Of a stretch of DNA of 64,000 nucleotides, positions 20,178-30,695 are shown piece by piece; positions within the stretch are counted from its first letter, which is position 1, and each line of letters starts with the position of its first letter. Below the pieces are notes generated by a model. That model did not search any database, had not been told where the DNA came from, and saw only the letters and a program-made list of their open reading frames with translations. Position numbers and translations under genes: made by a program. The DNA comes from Parasulfuritortus cantonensis. GTDB taxonomy: Bacteria; Pseudomonadota; Gammaproteobacteria; Burkholderiales; Thiobacillaceae. The DNA is taken from NCBI RefSeq assembly GCF_004337445.1, contig NZ_SJZB01000018.1, positions 62,001 through 126,000 on the forward strand, written 5' to 3'.

Positions 20178-20750
20178 CCGTCCGGCCCGCCTCCTCGCCA
20201 CCCTGGCCATGCTCCTCGTGCTCACCCTGTCGGGTTGCGCGGAGTTGCGCCAGCGCCTGACCGCCGGCAGCCGCGTGCCGGCGGCGGCCGAGCCGGCGGC
20301 CAGTGCGCGCAACGACGCCGCCGTCGCGGACCTGCTCCACTACCACCGCCAGTTGCAGGGCCTGTCGGCCCAGGACCTGGAATGGGAACGCCTGTTCCTG
20401 TCCGGCGAGCCGCATTTCCCGGACAACCGCGTCCGCCTCGCCATGGCCTACGGCCAGGCGCGCGGCGCGGCCAACATGGAGCGCGCGCTCGCCCTGCTCG
20501 ACGAGATCCTGAAATCCGACCGGCCGCCGGCACTGGCCCTGCATCCGCTGGCCGATCTGCTCAGCGACCATTACCAGGACTACATGAAGAACGCCATGGT
20601 CTACGACAAGCTCGTCCAGGAGGTGGGCCGCCTCGGCCAGCAGGTCCGGACCGACCAGGTCCGCGCCGAACAACTCCAGCTCAAGCTGGACGCCATCGCC
20701 AACATCGAGCACTCGTTGCCGATGCGGCCGGGCATGGCGACCACGCGCCG

Positions 20751-20754
<4 letters not shown>
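20167..20754 (+). CDS. GlrQ/QseG-like lipoprotein
   Basis: A 195-residue lipoprotein with signal sequence and lipobox LSGC (MNADRPARLLATLAMLLVLT then LSGCAEL). The rest is helical (HYHRQLQGLSAQDLEWER ... LVQEVGRLGQQVRTDQVRAE). In E. coli, QseG/GlrQ is an outer-membrane lipoprotein that interacts with the kinase QseE/GlrK, and position between kinase and regulator supports the same role here. The start overlaps the kinase stop, and its own stop overlaps the regulator start (ATGA), so all three should be made together. Confidence 0.75.
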
Positions 20755-22136
<1,382 letters not shown>

Positions 22137-22181
22137 GCGCGGCGCCGGGCGCGGCGCGGCCGTCGACCGCCCGGCCGCACC

Positions 22182-25100
22182 TCAGTCGGTAACCAGCCCG
22201 CCCTGCTTGAGCATGACCTTGATCAGCTCGGCGTCCTGGCCGTGGCTGACCCCGTACTGGTCGTACAGGTCGACGTTCTGCAGGACGATGCGCTGGTCCT
22301 CCGCGGCGGCGTCATAGGTGCCGCCGGTGAAACCGCCGGTGGAGCTGACCCGGATCACCGTATTGCCGGCGCCGTCGGTGGTCACGTCCAGGTACTGGTC
22401 CAGGTTGCCGTAGTCGTCGGCGCCGTGCGTCTCCCCTTGCAGCAGGTCGGCCAGGTTGAGCACGTCGCCGTCGGCCTTGCCGAAGTCGGTGACGACGTCC
22501 TCGGCCGGGCTGCCCGCGCTGCCCGGGTCGGCCAGGCGCCAGGTGAAGGTGTCGCTGCCCAGGCCGCCCTCGAGCAGGTCGTTGCCGGCGCCGCCTTCGA
22601 GCTTGTCGTCGCCGGCACCGCCGATCAGCCAGTCGCGGTCGCCGCCGCCGTACAGGCGGTCGTTGCCGCCGTTACCGACCAGGACGTCGTTGCCTTCGTA
22701 GGCGCGGATCGTGTCGATGCCGTCGCCGCCGATCAGGATGTTGTCGAGGCCGTCGCCCTTGGCGTCGAGTTCGTAGTCGGCCACGATGGTGACTTGGCCG
22801 GTGTCGGACTGGGTGCTGTCGACGTAGGTGGTGCCGGTGTAGCTGAAGGCGCCGGTGCCGATCATGCTCACCGGGGCGGTCACGGCGCCGGCGTTGTGGA
22901 GGGCCCCGTTGACGCTGGTCACCGTGATCGGGTCGCCGTTCTTGTCGCTGTCGTTCCAGAGCAGCCAGGCGTCCTGGATGGTGACCTGGTGGTTGCTGTA
23001 GTAGTCCATCGCCACGTAGACCGCATCGTCGCGCACCAGGGGTGCCGGGTCGGCATAGGCGAAGTTGAAGGTCAGGCTGCTCGACGCGCTGTCGCCGTCG
23101 TTGTCCGTGATCGTGTAGAGGAACTCGGCCAGCAGCACGTCCGGGTCGTTGTGGGTGTAGACGTAGTCGCCGTCGTCCATGTCGACGGTCAGGGTGCCGG
23201 CGTCCGTGGTCAGGGTGAGGCGGTTGGTCGCGGCGTCGAACTGCCAGGCCGTGGCCGCGCCGGCGCTCGCCGTCACGGCGTTGCCGTCGAAGCTGAACAC
23301 CTCGCCCTGGTAGCTCAGGCTGCCGACCCGGCCGCCGTCCGCGCCCAGGGTGCCGCCGGCCAGCAGGTTGCCGGTCGAGGTGTATTTGACGGTCGAGGCC
23401 AGCACGGAGCTGAAGTCGTTCATGTCGTGCACCTCGATGGCGGGCTGCTCGGTCTCGGCCAGGCCGTTGTAGCCGACCGGGTCGAGCGCGGTCTTGCTGA
23501 CCCCGGTGCCCATGCCGATCGAGAAGGCGTTGATGTCGTTGTCCTTGAGGAACTGTACCCAGGTCGCCCGCTCGGCGTCCTGGATGCCATCGTCGGAATT
23601 CAGCCCGTCGCCGTACGGGGTGACGCCCAGGGTCGCCAGGTTGCTGTTGTTGTAGTTCGGATAGCCGTCGGACAGGAAGTAGGCGACGTTCTGGGCGTCG
23701 GCGAGCTTGCCCGGGTTGTCGTAGGCGTCCATGGCGGCCGCCAGCGCGGCGTCGTAGTTGGTCCAGCCGCCGGCCCCCAGGTTGGCCAGGAAGGCCTTGG
23801 CCTGGTCGACGGTCAGCCATACCCCGCCCTGGTTGCCATAGTTCTGGACGTAGGCGGTGTCGTAGAAATAGGCGATGTTGACCATCACGTCGCCCATGCT
23901 GTCGTACTGCTCGAGCAATTCGTATATCCCCGCCACCGCGGCTTCCATGCGGGTCAGGTTGGTCATCCCGCTCGGGTCGCCCATCGAGCCCGAGGTGTCG
24001 AGGACGATCAGCAGGTTGGTGTTGATCGGCTGCACGCCGGCGTCGACGGAGATGGGCTGGGCGGAGGGGGAGTCGTCGAGGATGTTGACGTTGAGGGAGG
24101 AGGCGGCGGAATCGCCGTCGACGTCGGAGACGGAGACGGCGATCTGGTCGACGTAATGGTCGCCGTCGGCGCCGGCCTGGCTGTCGTTGTCGACCGGGTG
24201 GGTGAGGGTGTACTGGTAGCTGAGGGAGCCGCCCTGGCCGTCGCCGCTGTAGCCGGTCAGGACCAGGGTGCCGTAGTCGGTGTCGAGGCTGATGGGATAG
24301 GTGGCGCTGTTGGTGAGCTGGGCGACGGTCAACTCGGTGCCGGCGATGGTGACGGTGTCGATGCCGTCGAGGGCCTCGAGGGTGAAGCTGCCGGACTTGA
24401 CCAGGGCGGCGGCATCGGGGGCGCTGCCATTGGCGAGGGCGCTCTCGCTGACGGTGAAGTCGCCGTCGCTGGCGCCGAGGCCGGTGAAGGTGACGCCGTC
24501 GTCGGTCCCGTGGATGGTGACGGTGAGGGTGGCGCTGTCGTCGACCGTGCCGTCGGTCATGGTGTAGGCGAAGCTCTCGGTCAGGGTCTGGCCTTCGCCC
24601 AGGGCCTGGACGCGCCGGTCGCTGTTGTCGAGGGCATAGGCATAGGCCCCGGTGTCGGCATCCCAGGTCAGGGTGCCGTAGGTCCCTTGCAGGGTGCCGC
24701 TGGTATCGACCGTGCCGCCATGCTGGAAGCTGAGCACGTCGAGGTTGTCGCCGTCGGCGTCGGTGTCGTTGGCGAGGACGTTGCCGGTGGCCGGCTGGCT
24801 GGCATCCTCATCGATGTCGGCACTGTCGTCATGGGCGACCGGGGCGTCGTTGACGGCCCTGACCTCGAGGGTGATGTCGGCGGAGTCGTAGCCGCCCTGG
24901 CCGTCGGAGACGGTGTACGGGATGACCAGGAGGTGGCTGGCGTCGTTGTTGTAGTCGTCGGCGGGGTCGAACTTGACCTGGCCGTCGGCGGTCAGGCTGA
25001 CGGTGCCGGCGAACTGGCCGGAGACGGGGTCGTAGACCGCGCTCGGGGCATAGGCCTCGGGATGGTCGGGATCGACGGCCTGGCCGTTCAGGCTGGTGAT

Positions 25101-28100
25101 GGCGAGCTGGTCGTGCGGGGTATCCGGATCGACGTCGTTGGCGAGCGGGTCGAAGGTGCTGGTGACGTCCTCGTCGAGGGTGATGGCGTCATCCTTGGCG
25201 ACGGGCGGATCGTTGACCGAATCGACGGTGAGGTTGACGGTGGCGGAGTCGGTCAGGCCGCCCGGGTCGGAGACCGTGTAGGTGAAGCTCTGGGTACCGT
25301 TGTAGTCGGCCGCCGGGGTGAAGCTGAAGTCGCCGTTCTCGTTGATCACCAGGGTGCCGTGGTCGAGCGGCACGGTCGCCGTGCCGGTACTGAAGTCGAA
25401 GATCAGGTATTGGCCGTTGACCTGGGTGATGCGCAGCTCGGAGAGGCTGTTGTCGACGTCGGAATCCTGGCCGCCGGCGGCGGCGCCGTTGTCGTCGTCG
25501 GTGATGACGTTGCCGGAGAGGACGGTGTCCTCGGGGGTGGTGTAGTGGTTGGCGACGGCGTCGGGGGCGTCGTTGACGGGGTTGACGTCGAAGGTGAAGG
25601 TGTTGGGGACGTTGTCGTAGGCGCCGGCGCTGTCCTGGACGGAGAAGGTGAAGCTGGCGTAGGGGGTGCCGTTCTCGTTGGTGTCGGGGAGATAGGAGAG
25701 CTTGCCGGCGGCGATGTCGTCGGCGCTGATGACCTGGCCGGCGACGACGGCCTGACCGTCGAGGAAGAGGGTGCCGTGGTCGGGCAGGGTATCGATGCGG
25801 ACGGCATAGAAGGCCTGTCCGGCATCGGGATCGGAGAAGCCGAAGTCGCCGGACTGGACGACGTAGGGGGTGTCCTCGTCGGTGGTACGGGTGACGTCGG
25901 TGCCGTCCGGGGGGGTGTTGTCGCCGACGGTGACGGTGACGGTGGCGGTATCGGAGAGGCCGTCGGGGTCGGAGAGGGTGTAGGTGATGAGGACGGGCCC
26001 GGAGACGTTGCTGGCGGGGGTGAAGAGGAGGCTGCCGTCGGGGTTGACGGAGACGGTGCCCTGGCTGGGATCGGCGAGGACGGGGTTGGAGACGGTGAGC
26101 TGGTCGCGGGTGTTGTCGGGGTCGCTGTCGTTGGCCTTGACGTCGATGTCGACGGCGGTGTTGATGGGGGTGCTGGCGACGTCGTCGACGGCGTTGGGGG
26201 CGTCGTTGACGGGGTTGACGGTGACGTAGACGGTGGCCGGGACGGGGGTGGTGCCGTCGGAGATGGTGTAGGTGAAGCTGGTATCGCCGAAGTAGTTGGC
26301 CTCGGGGGTGAAGGTGATGGTGCCGTCGGCATTGAGGGTGGCGATGCCGTGGCTGACGGAGACGGAGTCACCGGGCTGGACGGAGGTGCCGGCGATCTTG
26401 ACGATGGTGAGGGGATCGCCGTCGACGTCGGAATCGTTGGCGAGGACGGCGATGGTGACGGCGGTGTCCTCGTTGGTGGTGGCGTGGTCGTCGCCGGCGA
26501 CGGGGGTGTCGTCGCCGCCGATCATCTGGATGTTGAGGTTGGCGGAGTCGGTGCCGCCGTGGCCGTCGGAGACGAAGTAGGTGAAGGTCGGGACGGGGCC
26601 GTCGTAGTCCTTGGCGGGGCTGAAGGTGTAGCGGCCGTCGGCGGCGAGGGTGAAGGTGCCGATGCCGGTGAGGGTGACGGTGTCGCCGGGCAGGTAGCTG
26701 TCGCTGCCGACCGAGAAGCCGGTGACGGCGAGGCTGTCGCCGTCGGGATCGGTGTCGTTGTCGAGGACGTTGCCGGTGAGGACGGTGTCCTCGAGCAGCG
26801 TCACGTTGTCGTCGTTGGCGGTCGGGGCGTCGTTGACCGGGCGGACCTCGAGGGTGATGTCGGCGGAGTCGGAGCCGCCCTGGCCGTCGGAGACGGTGTA
26901 GGGGATGACCAGGAGGTGGCTGGCATCGTTGTTGTAGTCGTCGGCGGGGTCGAACTTGACCTGGCCGTCGGCGGTCAGGCTGACGGTGCCGGCGAACTGG
27001 CCGGAGACGGGGTCGTAGACGGCGCTCGGGGCATAGGCCTCGGGATGGTCGGGATCGACGGCCTGGCCGTTCAGGCTGGTGATGGCGAGTTGGTCGTGCG
27101 GGGTATCCGGATCGACGTCGTTGGCGAGCGGGTCGAAGGTGCTGGTGACGTCCTCGTCGAGGGTGATGGCGTCATCCTTGGCGACGGGCGGATCGTTGAC
27201 CGAATCGACGGTGAGGTTGACGGTGGCGGAGTCGGTCAGGCCGCCCGGGTCGGAGACCGTGTAGGTGAAGCTCTGGGTACCGTTGTAGTCGGCCGCCGGG
27301 GTGAAGCTGAAGTCGCCGTTCTCGCTGATCACCAGGGTGCCGTGGGCGAGCGCGACCGTGGCCGTGCCGGAGTTGAAGACCAGATCCTCGCCGTTGACCT
27401 GGGTGATGCGGAGTTCGGAGAGGCTGTTGTCGACGTCGGAATCCTGGCCGCCGGCGGCGGAGCCGTTGTCGTCGTCGGTGATGACGTTGCCGGAGAGGAC
27501 GGTGTCCTCGGGGGTGGTGTAGTGGTTGGCGACGGCGTTGGGGGCGTCGTTGACGGGGTTGACGTCGAAGGTGAAGGTGTTGGGGACGTCGTCGTAGGCG
27601 CCGGCGCTGTCCTGGACGGAGAAGGTGAAGCTGGCGTAGGGGGTGCCGTTCTCGTTGGTGTCGGGGAGATAGGAGAGCTTGCCGGCGGCGATGTCGTCGG
27701 CGCTGATGACCTGGCCGGCGACGACGGCCTGACCGTCGAGGAAGAGGGTGCCGTGGTCGGGCAGGGTATCGATGCGGACGGCATAGAAGGCCTGTCCGGC
27801 ATCGGGATCGGAGAAGCCGAAGTCGCCGGACTGGACGACGTAGGGGGTGTCCTCGTCGGTGGTACGGGTGACGTCGGTGCCGTCCGGGGGGGTGTTGTCG
27901 CCGACGGTGACGGTGACGGTGGCGGTATCGGAGAGGCCGTCGGGGTCGGAGAGGGTGTAGGTGATGAGGACGGGCCCGGAGACGTTGCTGGCGGGGGTGA
28001 AGAGGAGGCTGCCGTCGGGGTTGACGGAGACGGTGCCCTGGCTGGGATCGGCGAGGACGGGGTTGGAGACGGTGAGCTGGTCGCGGGTGTTGTCGGGGTC

Positions 28101-29339
28101 GCTGTCGTTGGCCTTGACGTCGATGTCGACGGCGGTGTTGATGGGGGTGCTGGCGACGTCGTCGACGGCGTTGGGGGCGTCGTTGACGGGGTTGACGGTG
28201 ACGTAGACGGTGGCCGGGACGGGGGTGGTGCCGTCGGAGATGGTGTAGGTGAAGCTGGTATCGCCGAAGTAGTTGGCCTCGGGGGTGAAGGTGATGGTGC
28301 CGTCGGCATTGAGGGTGGCGATGCCGTGGCTGACGGAGACGGAGTCACCGGGCTGGACGGAGGTGCCGGCGATCTTGACGATGGTGAGGGGATCGCCGTC
28401 GACGTCGGAATCGTTGGCGAGGACGGCGATGGTGACGGCGGTGTCCTCGTTGGTGGTGGCGTGGTCGTCGCCGGCGACGGGGGTGTCGTCGCCGCCGATC
28501 ATCTGGATGTTGAGGTTGGCGGAGTCGGTGCCGCCGTGGCCGTCGGAGACGAAGTAGGTGAAGGTCGGGACGGGGCCGTCGTAGTCCTTGGCGGGGCTGA
28601 AGGTGTAGCGGCCGTCGGCGGCGAGGGTGAAGGTGCCGATGCCGGTGAGGGTGACGGAGTCGCCGGGCAGGTAGCTGTCGCCGCCGACCGAGAAGCCGGT
28701 GACGGCGAGGTTGTCGCCGTCGGGATCGGTGTCGTTGTCGAGGACGTTGCCGGTGAGGACGGTGTCCTCGAGCAGGGTCACGTTGTCGTCGTTGGCGGTC
28801 GGGGCCTGGTTCTCGGCCAGGGGCTCGATGAGGTTGCCGCGCAGGTCGGTGACGTTGGCGCCGGCATCGGCGGTGAGGCCGGCATAGCTTTCGCCGGTGA
28901 CGGATTCGACGATGCGGTCGAGGCGGACGAAGGTATGGCCTTCCTGGGTCTCGCCTCCGGTCAGGCCGGCCGCGGTCTTCTCGAGCAGGTCGTCGATCGG
29001 CTTGCCCTGCTCGATGGCCTGGATCAGGCTGTCGAGATCGGCGCTGGAGGCGTTCTGGCCCAGGTCGGTGGTGCCGATGGCGAGGTTGTTGCCGGCATTG
29101 TCGGTGTCCGCGAAGAGACCGGCGATGATCTGGTGCACGCCCGGTTCCAGGATCAGCGTGTTGCCGTCCGGATAGGCCAACTCCACCTGCGCTCCCGCCG
29201 CCGTCACGACGATCTCGCCGTCCCGTACCGTGTCGCCCAGGTGCAGCTTGTGCAGCTTGCCCCCCTCGTCTCGTACATATGCCTCGCCGCGCAACGCCGT
29301 GACAGTCGCTTGGATGTGGCTCGGGCTATGGATGGCCAT
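22182..29339 (-). CDS. Giant LapA-like RTX adhesin with retention module, cadherin-like repeats and VWA domain
   Basis: A 2385-residue secreted surface protein. Residues 1-180 look like a LapA-type retention module that plugs the outer membrane pore, with a TAAG at 122-125 followed by a Gly-rich stretch, like the LapG protease site. Residues about 180-1500 are cadherin/VCBS-like domains (repeated VNDAP..DD) made of two nearly identical halves of about 660 residues. A third VCBS-type region follows, then a VWA domain (about 1775-1990, MIDAS DTSGSMG). RTX nonapeptides lie at about 2197-2267 (GGAGNDLLE and similar), before a C-terminal type I secretion signal. Ca2+ binding is expected. AGGGAA supports the ATG. 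LapG and LapD genes are not in this window. Confidence 0.93.
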   Translation of the reverse strand: MAIHSPSHIQATVTALRGEAYVRDEGGKLHKLHLGDTVRDGEIVVTAAGAQVELAYPDGNTLILEPGVHQIIAGLFADTDNAGNNLAIGTTDLGQNASSADLDSLIQAIEQGKPIDDLLEKTAAGLTGGETQEGHTFVRLDRIVESVTGESYAGLTADAGANVTDLRGNLIEPLAENQAPTANDDNVTLLEDTVLTGNVLDNDTDPDGDNLAVTGFSVGGDSYLPGDSVTLTGIGTFTLAADGRYTFSPAKDYDGPVPTFTYFVSDGHGGTDSANLNIQMIGGDDTPVAGDDHATTNEDTAVTIAVLANDSDVDGDPLTIVKIAGTSVQPGDSVSVSHGIATLNADGTITFTPEANYFGDTSFTYTISDGTTPVPATVYVTVNPVNDAPNAVDDVASTPINTAVDIDVKANDSDPDNTRDQLTVSNPVLADPSQGTVSVNPDGSLLFTPASNVSGPVLITYTLSDPDGLSDTATVTVTVGDNTPPDGTDVTRTTDEDTPYVVQSGDFGFSDPDAGQAFYAVRIDTLPDHGTLFLDGQAVVAGQVISADDIAAGKLSYLPDTNENGTPYASFTFSVQDSAGAYDDVPNTFTFDVNPVNDAPNAVANHYTTPEDTVLSGNVITDDDNGSAAGGQDSDVDNSLSELRITQVNGEDLVFNSGTATVALAHGTLVISENGDFSFTPAADYNGTQSFTYTVSDPGGLTDSATVNLTVDSVNDPPVAKDDAITLDEDVTSTFDPLANDVDPDTPHDQLAITSLNGQAVDPDHPEAYAPSAVYDPVSGQFAGTVSLTADGQVKFDPADDYNNDASHLLVIPYTVSDGQGGSDSADITLEVRPVNDAPTANDDNVTLLEDTVLTGNVLDNDTDPDGDSLAVTGFSVGSDSYLPGDTVTLTGIGTFTLAADGRYTFSPAKDYDGPVPTFTYFVSDGHGGTDSANLNIQMIGGDDTPVAGDDHATTNEDTAVTIAVLANDSDVDGDPLTIVKIAGTSVQPGDSVSVSHGIATLNADGTITFTPEANYFGDTSFTYTISDGTTPVPATVYVTVNPVNDAPNAVDDVASTPINTAVDIDVKANDSDPDNTRDQLTVSNPVLADPSQGTVSVNPDGSLLFTPASNVSGPVLITYTLSDPDGLSDTATVTVTVGDNTPPDGTDVTRTTDEDTPYVVQSGDFGFSDPDAGQAFYAVRIDTLPDHGTLFLDGQAVVAGQVISADDIAAGKLSYLPDTNENGTPYASFTFSVQDSAGAYDNVPNTFTFDVNPVNDAPDAVANHYTTPEDTVLSGNVITDDDNGAAAGGQDSDVDNSLSELRITQVNGQYLIFDFSTGTATVPLDHGTLVINENGDFSFTPAADYNGTQSFTYTVSDPGGLTDSATVNLTVDSVNDPPVAKDDAITLDEDVTSTFDPLANDVDPDTPHDQLAITSLNGQAVDPDHPEAYAPSAVYDPVSGQFAGTVSLTADGQVKFDPADDYNNDASHLLVIPYTVSDGQGGYDSADITLEVRAVNDAPVAHDDSADIDEDASQPATGNVLANDTDADGDNLDVLSFQHGGTVDTSGTLQGTYGTLTWDADTGAYAYALDNSDRRVQALGEGQTLTESFAYTMTDGTVDDSATLTVTIHGTDDGVTFTGLGASDGDFTVSESALANGSAPDAAALVKSGSFTLEALDGIDTVTIAGTELTVAQLTNSATYPISLDTDYGTLVLTGYSGDGQGGSLSYQYTLTHPVDNDSQAGADGDHYVDQIAVSVSDVDGDSAASSLNVNILDDSPSAQPISVDAGVQPINTNLLIVLDTSGSMGDPSGMTNLTRMEAAVAGIYELLEQYDSMGDVMVNIAYFYDTAYVQNYGNQGGVWLTVDQAKAFLANLGAGGWTNYDAALAAAMDAYDNPGKLADAQNVAYFLSDGYPNYNNSNLATLGVTPYGDGLNSDDGIQDAERATWVQFLKDNDINAFSIGMGTGVSKTALDPVGYNGLAETEQPAIEVHDMNDFSSVLASTVKYTSTGNLLAGGTLGADGGRVGSLSYQGEVFSFDGNAVTASAGAATAWQFDAATNRLTLTTDAGTLTVDMDDGDYVYTHNDPDVLLAEFLYTITDNDGDSASSSLTFNFAYADPAPLVRDDAVYVAMDYYSNHQVTIQDAWLLWNDSDKNGDPITVTSVNGALHNAGAVTAPVSMIGTGAFSYTGTTYVDSTQSDTGQVTIVADYELDAKGDGLDNILIGGDGIDTIRAYEGNDVLVGNGGNDRLYGGGDRDWLIGGAGDDKLEGGAGNDLLEGGLGSDTFTWRLADPGSAGSPAEDVVTDFGKADGDVLNLADLLQGETHGADDYGNLDQYLDVTTDGAGNTVIRVSSTGGFTGGTYDAAAEDQRIVLQNVDLYDQYGVSHGQDAELIKVMLKQGGLVTD
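24846..28805 (-). repeat. Tandem duplication of a ~1.98-kb coding unit inside the adhesin
   Basis: Two in-frame copies, about 24846-26825 and 26826-28805 (edges approximate), are almost identical base for base over long stretches. Matching positions differ by 1977 bases in the upstream part and 1983 in the downstream part, about 660 codons. Differences are a few substitutions and small indels, such as FNSGTATVALAHG against FDFSTGTATVPLDHG. This indicates a recent duplication or ongoing homogenisation and makes copy number liable to change by recombination. Confidence 0.9.
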
Positions 29340-29493
29340 GTCTGTTTCCCTGTTCGTATGAGGTTATCGCGTGGTCCCGGCGAGCCCGCCGCCCTGCCCG
29401 GTGTGCGGGCGCGCGGCGGCCGGCGCCGCCGCGGTGGCGGCCCGCGGGCCGCGGTCGGGGCGCGGCCGACGGGTACCGTGGCGGGTCGGTGTT

Positions 29494-29532
29494 GGAAAAG
29501 AGGACGGGATACCGGGAGTCAACATCCCGTCC
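29494..29532 (-). terminator. Rho-independent terminator between the 54-aa gene and the adhesin
   Basis: On the minus strand GGACGGGAT and ATCCCGTCC form a 9-bp stem around 13 bases, followed by TCTTTTCC. It lies just after the 54-residue gene and about 155 bases before the adhesin start, so the adhesin either has its own promoter or relies on read-through from P4. Confidence 0.65.
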
Positions 29533-29544
29533 TGCCGGCATGAC

Positions 29545-29709
29545 TCAGCCGAGGAGTCCGCCAAGTAAGCCGGTAAACAGGCTGACGAGCGCGCCGACCA
29601 GGAGGACGGTGAACAGGACGACCGCCGCGTAGGGCAGCGCCGTCGTCACGGGTGCCGGATGCGGCGTCGGCATCCGGTCGACCGGCCGGCGCTGCCCCCG
29701 ACTCACCAC
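29545..29709 (-). CDS. Small hydrophobic 54-residue protein
   Basis: The GTG at 29709 has GGGGAGG five bases upstream, a strong ribosome site, and gives 54 residues. An ATG at 29673 would give 42 residues but has no such site. After a basic start (VSRGQRRPVDR), one membrane-spanning run (AAVVLFTVLLVGALVSLFTG) leads to the end LLGGLLG. It lies 79 bases downstream of P4 on the same strand and before a terminator, so it probably shares the P4 transcript. No family is recognised; a membrane peptide helping or resisting P4 is possible but unproven. Confidence 0.55.
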   Translation of the reverse strand: MVSRGQRRPVDRMPTPHPAPVTTALPYAAVVLFTVLLVGALVSLFTGLLGGLLG

Positions 29710-29788
29710 GCCGGCCTCCCCGCCGTCGCCGCTGAACCGCTTGCGTTCCGTAGGCTCCCTGGTTTCATGGTGCTCGTCCGAAGGCGTC

Positions 29789-30379
29789 CTACAGGCTGCT
29801 GTTGGCGAGCAGGCCGGCCGTGCCCAGGCTGGCCGAGATCGTCCCGCCCAGGCTGGTGGACAGGATGGGCAGCATGTCCGGGACATGGGCGCCGAGATTG
29901 GCCATGGCCTCGCCGGCCCCGTTGCCGAGGCCGGTCATCATGCCGGCGATGCCGGCGCCGACACCCGCCGTCAGGCCGCCCAGGGTATAGGCGGCGTAGG
30001 CGGACATGATGGCGGTGCCGCCGTCATGGCTGAGCGACTGCTGGACCACCTGCGTGTGGTCCGGGCTGTCGTACGAGCCGATGTAATACATCGTGTAGGT
30101 GGATTCGGTGAAGTCGATCGCCGAGCCGGCGACGCTGTTCATGGCGTCGGCGGTGGCGGCGATGGTGCTTTCCTCCAGGGCGGTGACGCCGTCGAAGGCG
30201 GTCTGTAGCGTGGTGTTGACCATGGCGGTCATGCCGTCGATCACGCTGTCGACCAGCGTGCCGGCATTGGCCGCGGCGACGTTGCTCAACGCGGCGGCAT
30301 CGCTTGCGCTGGCCCCGAGTATGGCATTCACGTCAGCCGCGGAAGTGCTGTCGCCGAGCAGGACATCGAGCAATCCCAT
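29789..30379 (-). CDS. Small Cys-free protein P4, paralogue of P3
   Basis: A 196-residue protein similar to P3 from end to end. It starts MGLLDVLLGDSTSAADVN, has an identical stretch GVTALEESTIAATADAMNSV, then LSHDGGTAIMSAYAAYTLGG, a glycine-zipper-like GVGAGIAGMMTGLGNGAG and the end SASLGTAGLLANSSL. The main difference is an insert near residues 93-110 containing YYIGSYDSPDH. It has no signal peptide and no cysteine. The Shine-Dalgarno AAGGAGAAA before the ATG at 30379 matches P3. A sigma-54 promoter (30501-30516) and palindromic upstream sites mirror P3. It lies upstream of the giant adhesin. Confidence 0.75.
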   Translation of the reverse strand: MGLLDVLLGDSTSAADVNAILGASASDAAALSNVAAANAGTLVDSVIDGMTAMVNTTLQTAFDGVTALEESTIAATADAMNSVAGSAIDFTESTYTMYYIGSYDSPDHTQVVQQSLSHDGGTAIMSAYAAYTLGGLTAGVGAGIAGMMTGLGNGAGEAMANLGAHVPDMLPILSTSLGGTISASLGTAGLLANSSL

Positions 30380-30500
30380 CTTTGTTTCTCCTTGTTGGTA
30401 GTAGGCGGTAACCGTGGCGGCGTTGGCCGGCCCGGCAACCACGCCGCTCCTCCGTCGGCGGGCCGGGCCGGCGCAATCCGCGTCGAGTGGGAGGGGTTTC

Positions 30501-30516
30501 AGCAAGGGCTGTGCCA
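30501..30516 (-). promoter_or_regulatory. Sigma-54 promoter of P4
   Basis: The minus strand reads TGGCACAGCCCTTGCT, one mismatch from TGGCACG-N4-TTGCW and with the invariant GG and GC at the right spacing. The predicted start is near 30490. Confidence 0.8.
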
Positions 30517-30650
30517 GCCCGCGCCGAGGCGGAAAACCGCCCGGCTCGGCTGGGAAATGGGTAACGGCGAGTGGGAAAGCGGGGGATCCGCCGGGATTTT
30601 CGTCCCGGACAGGCGAATTCCGGCGGCCGGGCGGCCTGCGGCCCGGCGGG

Positions 30651-30684
30651 TGTTACGTTACATCCGGAGCCCGTTACGTAACGG
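30651..30684 (-). promoter_or_regulatory. Candidate enhancer (UAS) of the P4 promoter
   Basis: TGTTACGTTACA (30651-30662) and the perfect palindrome CCGTTACGTAACGG (30671-30684) are centred 21 bases (two turns) apart and about 154 and 175 bases upstream of the -12 element. They share the GTTACG/CGTAAC word with the sites upstream of P3. Confidence 0.6.
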
Positions 30685-30695
30685 CGCGGGCGGAC

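Larger units (their letters stand above)
30380..30695. other. 316-bp control region between P4 and ffh
   Basis: No gene is seen. The region carries the P4 leader (about 110 bases), its sigma-54 promoter and two GTTACG-type palindromes directly after the ffh stop codon. No separate ffh terminator is evident. Confidence 0.8.

Noticed and set aside
22137-22181. Terminator between the convergent glrR-like and adhesin genes
   Set aside because: A GC-rich stem (GCGGCC/GGCCGC) can form, but there is no T run on either strand.
24846-28805. Repeats as a possible CRISPR or satellite array
   Set aside because: The repeats are in-frame protein domains of hundreds of codons, not short spaced direct repeats.
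29340-29493. Sigma-54 promoter directly upstream of the adhesin
   Set aside because: No GG-N10-GC element with acceptable consensus was found on the minus strand here; the gap is very GC-rich without clear promoter signals.
22242-29543. An open reading frame of about 2430 codons antisense to the adhesin gene
   Set aside because: Its product is a Val/Gly/Asp-rich mirror of the repetitive GC-rich adhesin codons, has no recognisable domain or start signal, and breaks no pattern expected from codon bias.
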